A DNA stretch of 64,000 nt from Archivesica marissinica (lineage: Eukaryota > Mollusca > Bivalvia > Venerida > Vesicomyidae). Made by a program: the position numbers and the translations under genes. The stretch is taken from positions 50,843,611 through 50,907,610 of the forward strand of contig CM026397.1 of assembly GCA_014843695.1 (NCBI GenBank), read 5' to 3'. The notes beneath the pieces were generated by a model that did no database searches, had not been told where the DNA came from, and worked only from the letters and a program-made list of their open reading frames with translations. Each line of letters opens with the position of its first letter. Within the stretch, counting starts at the first letter, position 1. Shown here one piece after another: positions 48,174-58,727 of this stretch.

Positions 48174-48584
48174 GTATATACCTCCTTGGTATGTTTAACT
48201 CTTTGCTGTCAAATAACAGTCAAATTTGTCATGCAAATTGTGTTGTAAAGAAATTCTGTCATATATTTCTAGAGTTTTCTGTTACAAATAAGAAACACAC
48301 AAAAATGGAATGTTCATCTGCTACAATTATTTGAAGTATTTATAGCCTATATTTTACCCAGAATGCAAAGTTATGTATATTTTACCCAGCATGCAAAGAG
48401 TTACAAGTCATATTCCAAATCTGAAAAACATATTGCACAAAATATAAGTGTCCATTTTTTATGTAAGCATGGAGAAATGGAGTTGTGGAGAGAGACAATG
48501 GAAACAACACTATCCTCGTCAAAATAATATCTTCAATTCAACATCAAAATTGTTAAGAATGTTGGATTTCAGTATTGAAACACT

Positions 48585-48680
48585 TGGGGTAAAACCCCTC
48601 TAATCTGGACGCCCCTCCAATCCGGAATACCCTCTAAACCAGAGCTTCTAAAATTTTCAAAACCAAATCGCTCCGGGCCG
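48585..48680. mobile_element. Possible pogo-like MITE fragment
   Basis: GGGTAAAACCCCTCTAATCT followed by GGACGCCCCTCCAATCCGG resembles the left end of the family at 58023, but no matching right end was found. Confidence 0.3.
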
Positions 48681-48735
48681 AAAGAAATCTGCAGTCAGGA
48701 CTTGCAGTTGCAGCATTTGGACCCTTCTCATTGTG

Positions 48736-48960
48736 CTAAAGGAACGCTCCACAGCTAGTGGCAGTCGAGAGTGGCATTGTCAATAACACGTGGAGGCATG
48801 TCGCTACGTTTTGGTATAAAATCTTTGTTGGTTTGTGCCAATGTACCATCAACTTTGTCGTTAAAACAGGGCCATTGCGATCACCTATATCACCAACGTC
48901 AAACCTCACACTGAAGCTCTTCCAGAGATGCCGCCAGTAAATCACTCCCAAACGTGGCAA
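48736..48960 (-). pseudogene. hAT-family transposase relic, C-terminal part
   Basis: On the minus strand one frame reads NVATCLHVLLTMPLSTATS, which fits the conserved hAT C-terminal dimerisation motif (roughly LLTLPVSTATxERSFS). A second minus frame just upstream reads SLEELQCEV and then DGTLAQTNKDF, also as expected in transposases of the 52-kDa-repressor/ZMYM-like hAT group. The two matching segments lie in different frames and the second frame has stop codons, so the gene is broken by frameshifts. Homology may extend upstream to about 49065 (SDWLIENGDRFN in another frame). It lies about 560 bp beyond the hAT-type MITE copy 2, but there is no sign that they are one element. Confidence 0.5.
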
Positions 48961-49159
48961 ATATTGACTGCACTATCGCATGGGTGAGCAATTCCACTCT
49001 CAATCAAATATTGTGTATTAAATCTGTCTCCATTTTCAATAAGCCAGTCTGATAATTCAGACAATAAGTGATCAGCAAGCAGTAATTATAAGTTCAGTGT
49101 CCTCTATTTCGATATTGTGTCTGCTGGCTAATTGTGTTGATGTTATCAGGAATGGTTGG

Positions 49160-49322
49160 TTGTATGCCTGTTGGTGGGTGCCTGTTGCCTGTTGGTGGGT
49201 GCCTGTTGGTGGGTGCCTGTTGGTGGGTGCATGTTGGTGGGTGCATGTTGGTGGGTGCCTGTTGGTGGGTGCATGTTGGTGGGTGCATGTTGGTGGGTGC
49301 ATGTTGGTGGGTGCATGTTGCA
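49160..49322. repeat. 14-bp minisatellite, G-rich
   Basis: The unit is TGTTGGTGGGTGCM, about 11 copies, 55 bp before the giant MITE-2. Confidence 0.9.
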
Positions 49323-49387
49323 TTTGCCATATCAACAGACTTGACATAGAGAGAGGGCATCACATACAACCAGGTCATTAACACTTA

Positions 49388-52300
49388 AAATGCTGAAGGA
49401 ATATGCAAACGTTAAAATGCTGAAGGAATATGCAAACATTAAAATGCTGAAGGAATGTGCAAACGTTAAAATGCTGAAGGAATGTGCAAACGTTAAAATG
49501 CTGAAGGAATATGCAAACGTTAAAATGCTGAAGGAATATGCAAACGTTAAAATGCTGAAGGAATAGGCAAACGTTAAAATGCTGAAGGAATATGCAAACG
49601 TTAAAATGCTGAAGGAATATGCAAACGTTAAAATGCTGAAGGAATGTGCAAACGTTAAAATGCTGAAGGAATGTGCAAACGTTAAAATGCTGAAGGAATG
49701 TGCAAACGTTAAAATGCTGAAGGAATGTGCAAACGTTAAAATGCTGAAGGAATGTGCAAACGTTAAAATGCTGAAGGAATGTGCAAACGTTAAAATGCTG
49801 AAGGAATGTGCAAACGTTAAAATGCTGAAGGAATGTGCAAACGTTAAAATGCTGAAGGAATGTGCAAACGTTAAAATGCTGAAGGAATGTGCAAACATTA
49901 AAATGCTGAAGGAATGTGCAAACATTAAAATGCTGTAGGAATGTGCAAACATTAAAATGCTGAAGGAATGTGCAAACGTTAAAATGCTGTAGGAATGTGC
50001 AAACATTAAAATGCTGAAGGAATGTGCAAACGTTAAAATGCTGAAGGAATATGCAAACATTAAAATGCTGAAGGAATATGCAAACGTTAAAATGCTGAAG
50101 GAATGTGCAATGTTAAAATGCTGAAGGAATATGCAAATGTTAAAATGCTGAAGGAATGTGCAAACGTTAAAATGCTGAAGGAATATGCAAACATTAAAAT
50201 GCTGAAGAAATGTGCAAACGTTAAAATGCTGAAGGAATGTGCAAACATTAAAATGCTGAAGGAATGTGCAAACATTAAAATGCTGTAGGAATGTGCAAAC
50301 ATTAAAATGCTGAAGGAATGTGCAAACGTTAAAATGCTGAAGGAATGTGCAAACATTAAAATGCTGAAGGAATGTGTAAACATTAAAATGCTGAAGGAAT
50401 ATGCAAACATTAAAATGCTGAAGGAATATGCAAACATTAAAATGCTGAAGGAATGTGCAAACGTTAAAATGCTGATGGAATGTGCAATCATTAAAACAAT
50501 GCTGAAGGAATGTGTAAACGTTAAAATGCTGAAGGAATGTGCAAACGTTAAAATGCTGAAGGAATGTGCAAACGTTAAAATGCTGAAGGAATGTGCAAAC
50601 ATTAAAATGCTGAAGGAATGTGTAAACATTAAAATGCTGAAGGAATATGCAAACATTAAAATGCTGAAGGAATATGCAAACATTAAAATGCTGAAGGAAT
50701 GTGCAAACGTTAAAATGCTGAAGGAATATGCAAACGTTAAAATGCTGAAGAAATGTGCAAACGTTAAAATGCTGAAGGAATGTGCAAACATTAAAATGCT
50801 GAAGGAATATGCAAACATTAAAATGCTGAAGGAATATGCAAACGTTAAAATGCTGAAGGAATATGCAAACATTAAAATGCTGAAGGAATATGCAAACGTT
50901 AAAATGCTGAAGGAATGTGCAAACGTTAAAATGCTGAAGGAATATGCAAATGTTAAAATGCTGAAGGAATGTGCAAACGTTAAAATGCTGAAGGAATATG
51001 CAAACATTAAAATGCTGAAGGAATGTGTAAACATTAAAATGCTGAAGGAATATGCAAACATTAAAATGCTGAAGGAATATGCAAACATTAAAATGCTGAA
51101 GGAATGTGCAAACGTTAAAATGCTGAAGGAATATGCAAATGTTAAAATGCTGAAGAAATGTGCAAACGTTAAAATGCTGAAGGAATGTGCAAACATTAAA
51201 ATGCTGAAGGAATGTGCAAACATTAAAATGCTGAAGGAATGTGCAAACATTAAAATGCTGTAGGAATGTGCAAACATTAAAATGCTGAAGGAATGTGCAA
51301 ACGTTAAAATGCTGAAGGAATGTGTAAACATTAAAATGCTGAAGGAATATGCAAACATTAAAATGCTGAAGGAATATGCAAACATTAAAATGCTGAAGGA
51401 ATGTGCAAAAGTTAAAATGCTGAAGGAATATGCAAACGTTAAAATGCTGAAGAAATGTGCAAACGTTAAAATGCTGAAGGAATGTGCAAACATTAAAATG
51501 CTGAAGGAATATGCAAACATTAAAATGCTGAAGGAATATGCAAACGTTAAAATGCTGAAGGAATGTGCAAACGTTAAAATGCTGAAGGAATATGCAAACA
51601 TTAAAATGCTGAAGGAATGTGCAAACGTTAAAATGCTGAAGGAATATGCAAACATTAAAATGCTGAAGGAATGTGCAAACGTTAAAATGCTGAAGGAATG
51701 TGAAAACATTAAAATGCTGAAGGAATGTGCAAACATTAAAATGCTGTAGGAATGTGCAAACATTAAAATACTGAAGGAATGTGCAAACGTTAAAATGCTG
51801 AAGGAATGTGCAAACGTTAAAATGCTGAAGGAATGTGCAAATGTTAAAATGCTGAAGGAATGTGCAAACATTAAAATGCTGAAGAGATGTGCAAACATTA
51901 AAATGCTGAAGGAATGTGCAAACGTTAAAATGCTGAAGTAATATGCAAACGTTAAAATGCTGAAGGAATGTGCAAATGTTAAAATGCTGAAGGAATGTGC
52001 AAACATTAAAATGCTGAAGGAATGTGTAAACATTAAAATGCTGAAGGAATGTGCAAACATTAAAATGCTGAAGCAATGTGCAAACATTAAAATGCTGAAG
52101 GAATGTGTAAACGTTAAAATGCTGACGGAATGTGCAAACGTTAAAATGCTGAAAGAATGTGCAAACGTTAAAATGCTGAAGGAATATGCAAACGTTAAAA
52201 TGCTGAAGGAATGTGCAAACGTTAAAATGCTGAAGGAATGTGCAAACGTTAAAATGCTGAAGGAATATGCAAACATTAAAATGCTGAAGGAATGTGCAAA

Positions 52301-52976
52301 CGTTAAAATGCTGAAGGAATATGCAAACATTAAAATGCTGAAGGAATGTGCAAACGTTAAAATGCTGAAGGAATGTGCAAACGTTAAAATGCTGAAGGAA
52401 TGTGCAAACATTAAAATGCTGTAGGAATGTGCAAACATTAAAATGCTGAAGGAATGTGCAAACGTTAAAATGCTGTAGGAATGTGCAAACATTAAAATGC
52501 TGAAGGAATGTGTAAACATTAAAATGCTGAAGGAATATGCAAACATTAAAATGCTGAAGGAATATGCAAACATTAAAATGCTGAAGGAATGTGCAAACGT
52601 TAAAATGCTGAAGGAATATGCAAACGTTAAAATGCTGAAGGAATGTGCAAATGTTAAAATGCTGAAGGAATGTGCAAACATTAAAATGCTGAAGAAATGT
52701 GCAAACATTAAAATGCTGAAGGAATGTGCAAACGTTAAAATGCTGAAGTAATATGCAAACGTTAAAATGCTGAAGGAATGTGCAAACATTAAAATGCTGA
52801 AGGAATGTGTAAACATTAAAATGCTGAAGGAATGTGCAAACATTAAAATGCTGAAGCAATGTGCAAACATTAAAATGCTGAAGGAATGTGCAAACGTTAA
52901 AATGCTGAAGGAATGTGCAAACGTTAAAATGCTGACGGAATGTGCAAACGTTAAAATGCTGAAGCAATGTGCAAAC
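49388..52976. repeat. 27-bp minisatellite, about 130 units
   Basis: The unit is AAAATGCTGAAGGAATGTGC plus AAACGTT. Main variants are GTGC/ATGC, AACGTT/AACATT/AATGTT, and a CTGTAGG version that stops the plus-strand frame. Blocks carrying the rare GTGTAAAC unit recur at about 50374, 50620, 51025 and 51322, showing multi-unit duplication. Minus-strand frames of 1246 and 964 codons are array artefacts: two overlapping frames are both open, so no one frame is conserved. Confidence 0.96.
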
Positions 52977-53020
52977 AACATATATCAAGAACATGTTGTT
53001 TGCTATTAAGCCGAGTGTGT

Positions 53021-53080
53021 ATATTTTCGCTCGCCCACATGGTCTGCCGGAGGCGAGGGTAAATAAACTCAATCATCATC
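53021..53080. mobile_element. 60-bp insertion with 8-bp duplication, probably a truncated retroelement end
   Basis: GAGTGTGT occurs at 53013-53020 and 53081-53088. The insert ends GGTAAATAAACTC then AATCATCATC, like a non-LTR element 3' tail. A similar tail (GGGGGTAAATAGACGAATAA then ATCATCATT) occurs near 46332-46360. Confidence 0.5.
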
Positions 53081-53429
53081 GAGTGTGTTAATCATGAGCA
53101 AACAGAATAGAGCCTGTGAGAATGTGCCGGCTGATCTGGCTCTAGTATGTTTGCAAAAGCGGATATACTCGTTTCTAGCACAGTAAGGGTTAAGTGACCC
53201 TGTGGTGTTTGACAGTAGGTGTTGGTACATGTGCATCAGCGTTGCTAAATGCTAGTATACTTTATATTATATTCCGTGTCCGTGGAATATCACGTTTCCG
53301 TTACTTGTGTAATACGCATCTGTAAGCCGAGTGGATTTCAGATACCTGCAGAAATCATCCAAACGGTTATGATGATCAAATAAAATAGTTAACGGCACAG
53401 CTACTAACTACAGGAAAACAAGAAAATGA

Positions 53430-54090
53430 AATATTGCCATGCCATACAAAGTCCCCTACCCAATGGCACCAATAACAATAATGACCTTTGACCTTGTAAG
53501 AAATCATGTTTCACTACCATATATTGGGGATTAGACAATTGAAAAAAATGTTGGGGGAGGGAGATAAGGGCGAGCACTGACAAATCATCTCATCAGAATG
53601 AACAAGCTATGCTACAACAACTTCCAATATTCAAAACTGACCTTTAGCCTCAAAGTGTGACCTCGACCTTTGAAGATTGGATGCTACACATCATGTTTAT
53701 TTGGGCAATATTTGTGCAACATTATTTCAGAATCCCCTCTTTTATGGCAAAGTTATAGCAGCCATGATTGATACCAATATTTAGCCATTAAGTGTGACCA
53801 TGACCTTTGAGGCCTGGTCACGGGTCTTGGACTCGACAGGTCATCTTCATGTGGCAAACATTTGTGCATAGTTATTTGAACAGCCCCATTCCCCAGGAAT
53901 GACAAAGCTACAGACTCCTGACACAAAATATACCAATTTTTGACATTTGACCTCAGTGTGACCTCGACCATGATGTAGGGATGCAACATATCAACTTGAT
54001 GTGGCGAACATTTGTGCTATTTGAAAATCCCCCTATGTATGACAAAGTTACAACCCAGTCAAGGAAGTGCAATGGACATATATACATACG
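53430..54090 (+). repeat. Degenerate repeat block rich in TGACCT motifs
   Basis: Three to four diverged units of about 150 bp share GTGTGACCTCGACC, ATTTGTGCAACATTATTT and ATGRCAAAGTTA. ATGACCTTTGACCTTG at 53481 contains two AGGTCA half-sites one base apart on the minus strand. Confidence 0.55.
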
Positions 54091-54257
54091 GACGGGCGAG
54101 CGCAATCCCAGGCCCCTAACCGGGGACCCCAGGCCCCAAACCGGGGACTAAAAATGCTCAGACAAATTAAAATTTGAAAATTTTAAGTTCAATTTAATCA
54201 TTTGTCAGGCAAACTCTGGCATACATAATGCCTCATTGTGGAAACCAATTAATGTTG

Positions 54258-54325
54258 ACGTAATAATATGCTATATATATATATCAATTAATGTTGACGT
54301 AATAATATGCTATATATATATACAT
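54258..54325. repeat. Two-copy duplication of about 42 bp with TA runs
   Basis: CAATTAATGTTGACGTAATAATATGC followed by (TA)n, twice. Confidence 0.8.
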
Positions 54326-54612
54326 CAATGATTCCATATGAAAACTGCTAATTTTATATTGGCCAAGGAAATATGAGCCTAAATTAAGAGAATAAGTTGT
54401 ACATTTCATCAGCAATTTGACAAGCAGTATTAATGAGCTGTCAAGTTATACTGTGTTACCAGTACACTGATATGAAAACCCCATGTTTCTGGAGTGACCC
54501 TGGTGTGTGTATGTGACATTACATGAAAAATCAATACTGAAAACCCCATGTTACTGTAATAACAAACAAACAAACAGTTGGTTTTGTGCAAGGGCAGAGG
54601 GGGGTTGCGGCT

Positions 54613-54843
54613 AGTTTATACAAATTTATTTTAGCTTGATTGCGAAAGATGTTCTTACTTATATTAATCACTCTCGAGACATCATTCCTGATGGATTCCA
54701 TTGCCATGAGGGAGAGAGAAGAGACAACATGGAATTTAAATGCCTTGCCTAAGGGTACAATCGTAATGGGCTCCAGTGGGCTCAAACTCCGGGCCTTTCC
54801 CACCTGAAACAATTGCGCTACCACTGTGCTATCACGATTTCCA
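54613..54843 (-). mobile_element. SINE D
   Basis: A complete minus-strand copy, somewhat decayed: box B GTTTGAGCCCACTGG, tail ATTAATATAAGTAAGAACA. Confidence 0.72.
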
Positions 54844-55059
54844 ACAGCAGCTCTGCACAAGTTATTGACTTTGACGAGCTTAGACTGTGCGGAAATTGTA
54901 GAGAGTAGATGATTAACAATCTTGATTGCCATCTTATATTTCCAATTTACTGTAACTATATGTTATAAGTAGCTGATGAATATAGAGACAATGAGACCTA
55001 ATAAGCATGTATCCATTTCTTCCCTTCCTTATAATTATGGGCGTTTTCACTTTTGCTTG

Positions 55060-55985
55060 TTTTGTTTTAAAGGTTTAACGTCCCACAAACAGCTTAGGTA
55101 ACTCTCCCGCTATTGTTTTAAAGGTTTAACGTCCCACCAATAGCTTAGGCAACTCTCCCGCTATTGTTTTAAAGGTTTAATGTCCCACCAACAGCTTAGG
55201 CAACTCTCCCGCTATTGTTTTAAAGGTTTAACGTCCCACCAACAGCTTAGGTAACTCTCCCGCTATTGTTTTAAAGGTTTAACGTCGCACCAATAGCTTA
55301 GGCAACTCTCCCGCTATTGTTTTAAAGGTTTAACGTCCCACCAATAGCTTAGGCAACTCTCCCGCTATTGTTTAAAGGTTTAACGTCGCACCAACAACTT
55401 AGGTCATATGGCAACTCTCCCGCTATTGTTTTAAAGGTTTAACGTCCCACCAACAGCTTAGGCAACTCTCCCGCTATTGTTTTAAAGGTTTAATGTCCCA
55501 CCAATAGCTTAGGTAACTCTCCCGCTATTGTTTTAAAGGTTTAACGTCGCACCGATAGCTTAGGCAACTCTCCCGCTATTGTTTTAAAGGTTTAACGTCG
55601 CACCAACAACTTAGGTCATATGGCAACTCTCCCGCTATTGTTTTAAAGGTTTAACGTCCCACCAACAGCTTAGGCAACTCTCCCGCTATTGTTTTAAAGG
55701 TTTAACGTCCCACCAACAGCTTAGGCAACTCTCCCGCTATTGTTTTAAAGGTTTAATGTCGCACCAACAGCTTAGGTCATATGGCAACTCTCCCGCTATT
55801 GTTTTAAAGGTTTAATGTCGCACCAACAGCTTAGGTCATATGGCAACTCTCCCGCTATTGTTTTAAAGGTTTAATGTCGCACCAACAGCTTAGGTCATAT
55901 GGCAACTCTCCCGCTATTGTTTTAAAGGTTTAATGTCGCACCAACAGCTTAGGTCATATGGCAACTCTCCCGCTATTGTTTTAAA
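55060..55985. repeat. 51/59-bp minisatellite from the SINE B tail, about 17 units
   Basis: The unit is TGTTTTAAAGGTTTAACGTC ... CAACTCTCCCGCTAT. Units with the extra TCATATGG (59 bp) match the intact SINE B tail (GGTCATATGGCGACTCTC at 16700); the shorter units have lost it. CGTC and TGTC variants alternate. Confidence 0.92.
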
Positions 55986-56335
55986 GTTTAAACTTTATTT
56001 ATTTTACAACGATTGCGAAGCAAGTTCTAACAATATATTAATAACTCTCGCTGGCATTCTTTCAAGTGAGGAAGCTATCCCATTGGCTTGCGGCAAGTCG
56101 GTGGTTATATCCAGGTCACCAGCTATTGTTGGCGGAGAAAGACCCATTGGGCCCCATCCGAGCAGTATTTCACGAATGAACGGGCACCTGGATATAACCA
56201 CGGACTTGCCGCAAGCCAGCGGGATTCTTCCTCACTTGACAGAATTTGACATCACCGTTGGGATTCAAATCTATAGCGATGCAGGGCAAGTGATTTGAGT
56301 TCCAACGACCTTGACCACTTGGCCAATACATCGCG
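55060..56335 (-). mobile_element. SINE B with tail expansion, inverted duplication and a nested SINE tail
   Basis: The head region is at 56240-56335 (decayed box B TTTGAATCCCAACGG), the body is at 56117-56240, and the tail is expanded to the 51-bp array. A fragment of the SINE A/D-type tail (55985-56055) and an inverted copy of part of the body (56062-56116) lie between body and array. Confidence 0.65.
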
Positions 56336-56465
56336 ATACACAAAACTGTACCGTGATATGTATTTAGCTTGGTAAATATTCCGGGTATACAGGAAAATCG
56401 ATGCTTTCTTAGTTACCGCAATGTATATGTCCGCCATCGTCCGTGAACATTATCAAACATCTCTA

Positions 56466-57158
56466 GCTTATCTGTCTTTTTAGCTCGCCTGAGCAAATCT
56501 CATGCGAGGTATTGTTACCGCAATGTGCCTGTCCGTCGTCCGTGAACATTTTCAAACATCTTCTCCTCAGTAACCATTGGGTCTATTATCCACCATTTAT
56601 GGTCACGATATTTGGGTAGGTGGGGGATTACCAAAATTGTTAAAATCTCGACGTTATGTAATACAAGATGGCCACTGTCTAAAAATAGCACAAATTCTTA
56701 AAAATCTCGCAAACGCCAGCTGGATTTTGACTAATCTTGGTAGGAATGATTGGTGTACAATACTCTATCAAAGTTGTTCAAATGGTGACCTCTGGACAAA
56801 AAGTGGGCATTGCTCGGGAGGTAAAGTAGGGGTCAAATTGTATCGCTTTGGTGCAATTTTCATCAGAATCGGATGATTAGGTCATCCAGGGTGGCCATCG
56901 AAGGGTCAAAATGACAGATTTCAAACGTCTTCTTCTCAGGAACTGATCAGCCAATGTCCAAGAAACTCTACTTGTATGATCCATAGGTGAAGCCTTTTCA
57001 AAGTTGTTAAAATGAAGTGACACTGAAATCCAAAATGGTCTAAAATAGCACAAATTCTTAAAACATCTTCTTCTACGAACTTCCAGCTGGATTTTGACGA
57101 ATTATGGTAGGAATAATAGATGTACAATGCTCTTTCATATGTGTTCAAATGGTGACCG
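56466..57158 (+). repeat. Dispersed molluscan repeat, longest copy
   Basis: It begins TAGCTCGCCTGAGCAAATCT and runs through ACCATTGGGTCTATTATCCA, CAAGATGGCCACTGTCTAAA and GAATGATTGGTGTACAATAC. The block CAGCTGGATTTTGAC ... TGTTCAAATGGTGACC occurs twice. A MITE-1 is joined at its right end. Confidence 0.65.
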
Positions 57159-57371
57159 TAACCCATTCAACCCCAAGTAACTGACATGGACTGGTGCATG
57201 ATATTTTTAGACCAATAAATGAATAAGAAAATTACCTTTGTATCAGTTCATTTATCAAAATGGGTAATTTTATCTAAAAATTAGTAATAATTATTACTGG
57301 TAAAAAGTGCAGATCCTGGATCTACACTTTTTATAAGTCTATTTAGAGGCCTGTAGTGTTGAAAGGGTTAA
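57159..57371. mobile_element. MITE-1, hairpin collapsed
   Basis: TAACCCATTCAACCCCAAGT to GTGTTGAAAGGGTTAA. The hairpin is reduced to GTGCAGATCC|TGGATCTACAC, with the whole tip gone. It interrupts a dispersed repeat after AAATGGTGACC. Confidence 0.75.
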
Positions 57372-57796
57372 TGTGAGCTAAGAATGGTAGCGGATTAACG
57401 TTAGATGGCCTATTTTGTCCAAACAAAACCATTGATACATTGACACAATATATACATTTTAACCATTTTCTTATCCACGGATAAATGATATATAAATGGT
57501 TGTCATATGGGGGATGCAATAACATATAGGGATATATGGGGGGGGTAGGTAAACTCAATGCAGCAATCACTGCAGCCTCTAACAATACAATAAAACGTAC
57601 AAGAAGACCTATAGTGGAGGAATCCAAAAGCAATATCCTTCACCCACATCGGGGGCATGTCATAAAACACTGCATCTACAATTACTGGACACTGAATTAT
57701 TCCCTACGCGGAAGCTAATTGTTAGATGGCCGTACATAATGGCTTGTGTGGAACATAATGCATTTTCAATATATCTCTTATTAGATTACTACTTAC
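57372..57796 (-). other. Start of SCYL2-like intron 2
   Basis: The sequence follows the second exon's donor. It has a GGGGGGGTAGG run near 57540 and no repeat or exon I can recognise. The MITE-1 copy at 57159-57371 lies further into the same intron. Confidence 0.55.
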
Positions 57797-57957
57797 TGGC
57801 ATTCTTCCAAAGGATGCGTAACTGTGAGAATTTTCGGATGCTTCACTTTCATGAGATGGTGTATTTCCCGACGCAGAATCTCGGACACAATTTCCCTTCG
57901 TCGAGGTTTGTGCAGTTTGTCTGCAATCTTCTTCTCAAAGAAAAACACAGACACTTC
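57797..57957 (-). CDS. SCYL2: SCYL2-like pseudokinase, second coding exon
   Basis: The exon follows an acceptor (TTTACAG|GAAGTG) and ends at a donor (TGCCA|GTAAGT), giving 161 nt: 53 codons plus two bases, so the next intron is phase 2. It encodes EVSVFFFEKK, which holds the beta-3 strand and lysine region of the kinase N-lobe, then an alpha-C-like helix rich in charged residues, then KHPKILTVTHPLEEC. From memory human SCYL2 has VAVFVFDKK and RHPRLLTVQHPLEE at these places. Phase 0 agreement with the first exon and the order of motifs make the two exons parts of one gene. The codons are open and undamaged, so nothing here suggests a pseudogene. No third exon was found at lower coordinates; the sequence there is mostly repeats, so later exons may be far away or missed by eye. 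Confidence 0.88.
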
Positions 57958-58022
57958 CTGTAAATATATGGATTCATTGTTATATAAATGATAGACATTA
58001 TAAGTATGGGTTAATCATCATA

Positions 58023-58673
58023 CAGTGAAACCCCTCTAAACCAATCGGCAACCGGACCAAACCGAATGGCCACCGGACCAAACCGAATGGCCACCGGACC
58101 AAACCGAACAGCCACCGGACAGAAACCAAACAGCCACCGGACCAGAGGTAAAGTTTGGTTTGGAGGAGTTTTCGGCTTAGAGGGGTTTTCATAATGGGGT
58201 ACATTTCTCATAAATTGGGGTACATTTCTCATAAATTGGGGTACATTTCTCATAAATTGGGGTATATTTCACATAAATTGGGGTATATTTCTCATAAATT
58301 GGGGTACATTTCTCCTAAATTAACAATTCAACTCTGCAATGCTTAGAAAGAGGCTGAGACATGTTTATAGTTTGGCAGCTTCTAAAGAACTGGTTAATTT
58401 TAAAAATACAATCTCAAAGTTGTTTGTTTAAAAGAATAGTCAGTTTCCTATTTGATCAAGACAAGTTGTTGCTTGGGGGCTACAGGGGTAAATTACAGTT
58501 GAAAATGCACATATTGTTTTTAAATATCTGTTCGATATTCGAAGAGGGGTTCCGGTTTACAGAATGTTCTTAAACAATGAACAAAGGGGGAAATTCAGGA
58601 CTAAGAAATATGTTCAGTTTAGTTTAGAGGGGATTCCAGCTTAGAGGTGTTCCGGCATTGAGGGGTTTCCCTG
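58023..58673. mobile_element. pogo-like MITE with two internal 21-bp arrays
   Basis: The element starts CAGTGAAACCCCTCTAAACC, ends AGGGGTTTCCCTG, and is flanked by TA (58021-58022, 58674-58675). Inside, a 21-bp unit (CCGGACCAAACCGAATGGCC) repeats about five times at 58050-58140, and a second 21-bp unit (TTGGGGTACATTTCTCATAA) repeats about six times at 58193-58320. It lies in intron 1 of the SCYL2-like gene. Confidence 0.72.
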
Positions 58674-58727
58674 TACTATGAATGGCATATAGTCCAGCAA
58701 AGACCACTTATGAATAAATACCATCCA

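Larger units (their letters stand above)
49378..53193. mobile_element. Giant MITE-2 (3.8 kb) hosting the 27-bp minisatellite
   Basis: TTAA (49378-49381) is followed by CACTTAAAATGCTGAAGGAA as in the MITE-2 terminus. The body is a 3.6-kb array. At 52970 the array passes smoothly into the MITE-2 hairpin (GCAAACAACATATATCAAG ... TTGTTTGCTATTAAGCC), the second hairpin (GAGCAAACAGAATAGAGCC) and the right end GTAAGGGTTAA, with TTAA at 53190-53193. A 60-bp insertion lies inside at 53021-53080. Confidence 0.82.

Noticed and set aside
49332..53072. Minus-strand open frames of 1246 and 964 codons
   Set aside because: They are made of a 27-bp stop-free repeat inside a MITE; two overlapping frames are open at once and the plus strand is open too, so there is no sign of coding selection.
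54531..54932. 133-codon minus-strand frame
   Set aside because: It reads through a SINE D copy and its flanks.
55933..56298. 121-codon plus frame mirrored by a minus frame
   Set aside because: Produced by the palindrome in SINE B.
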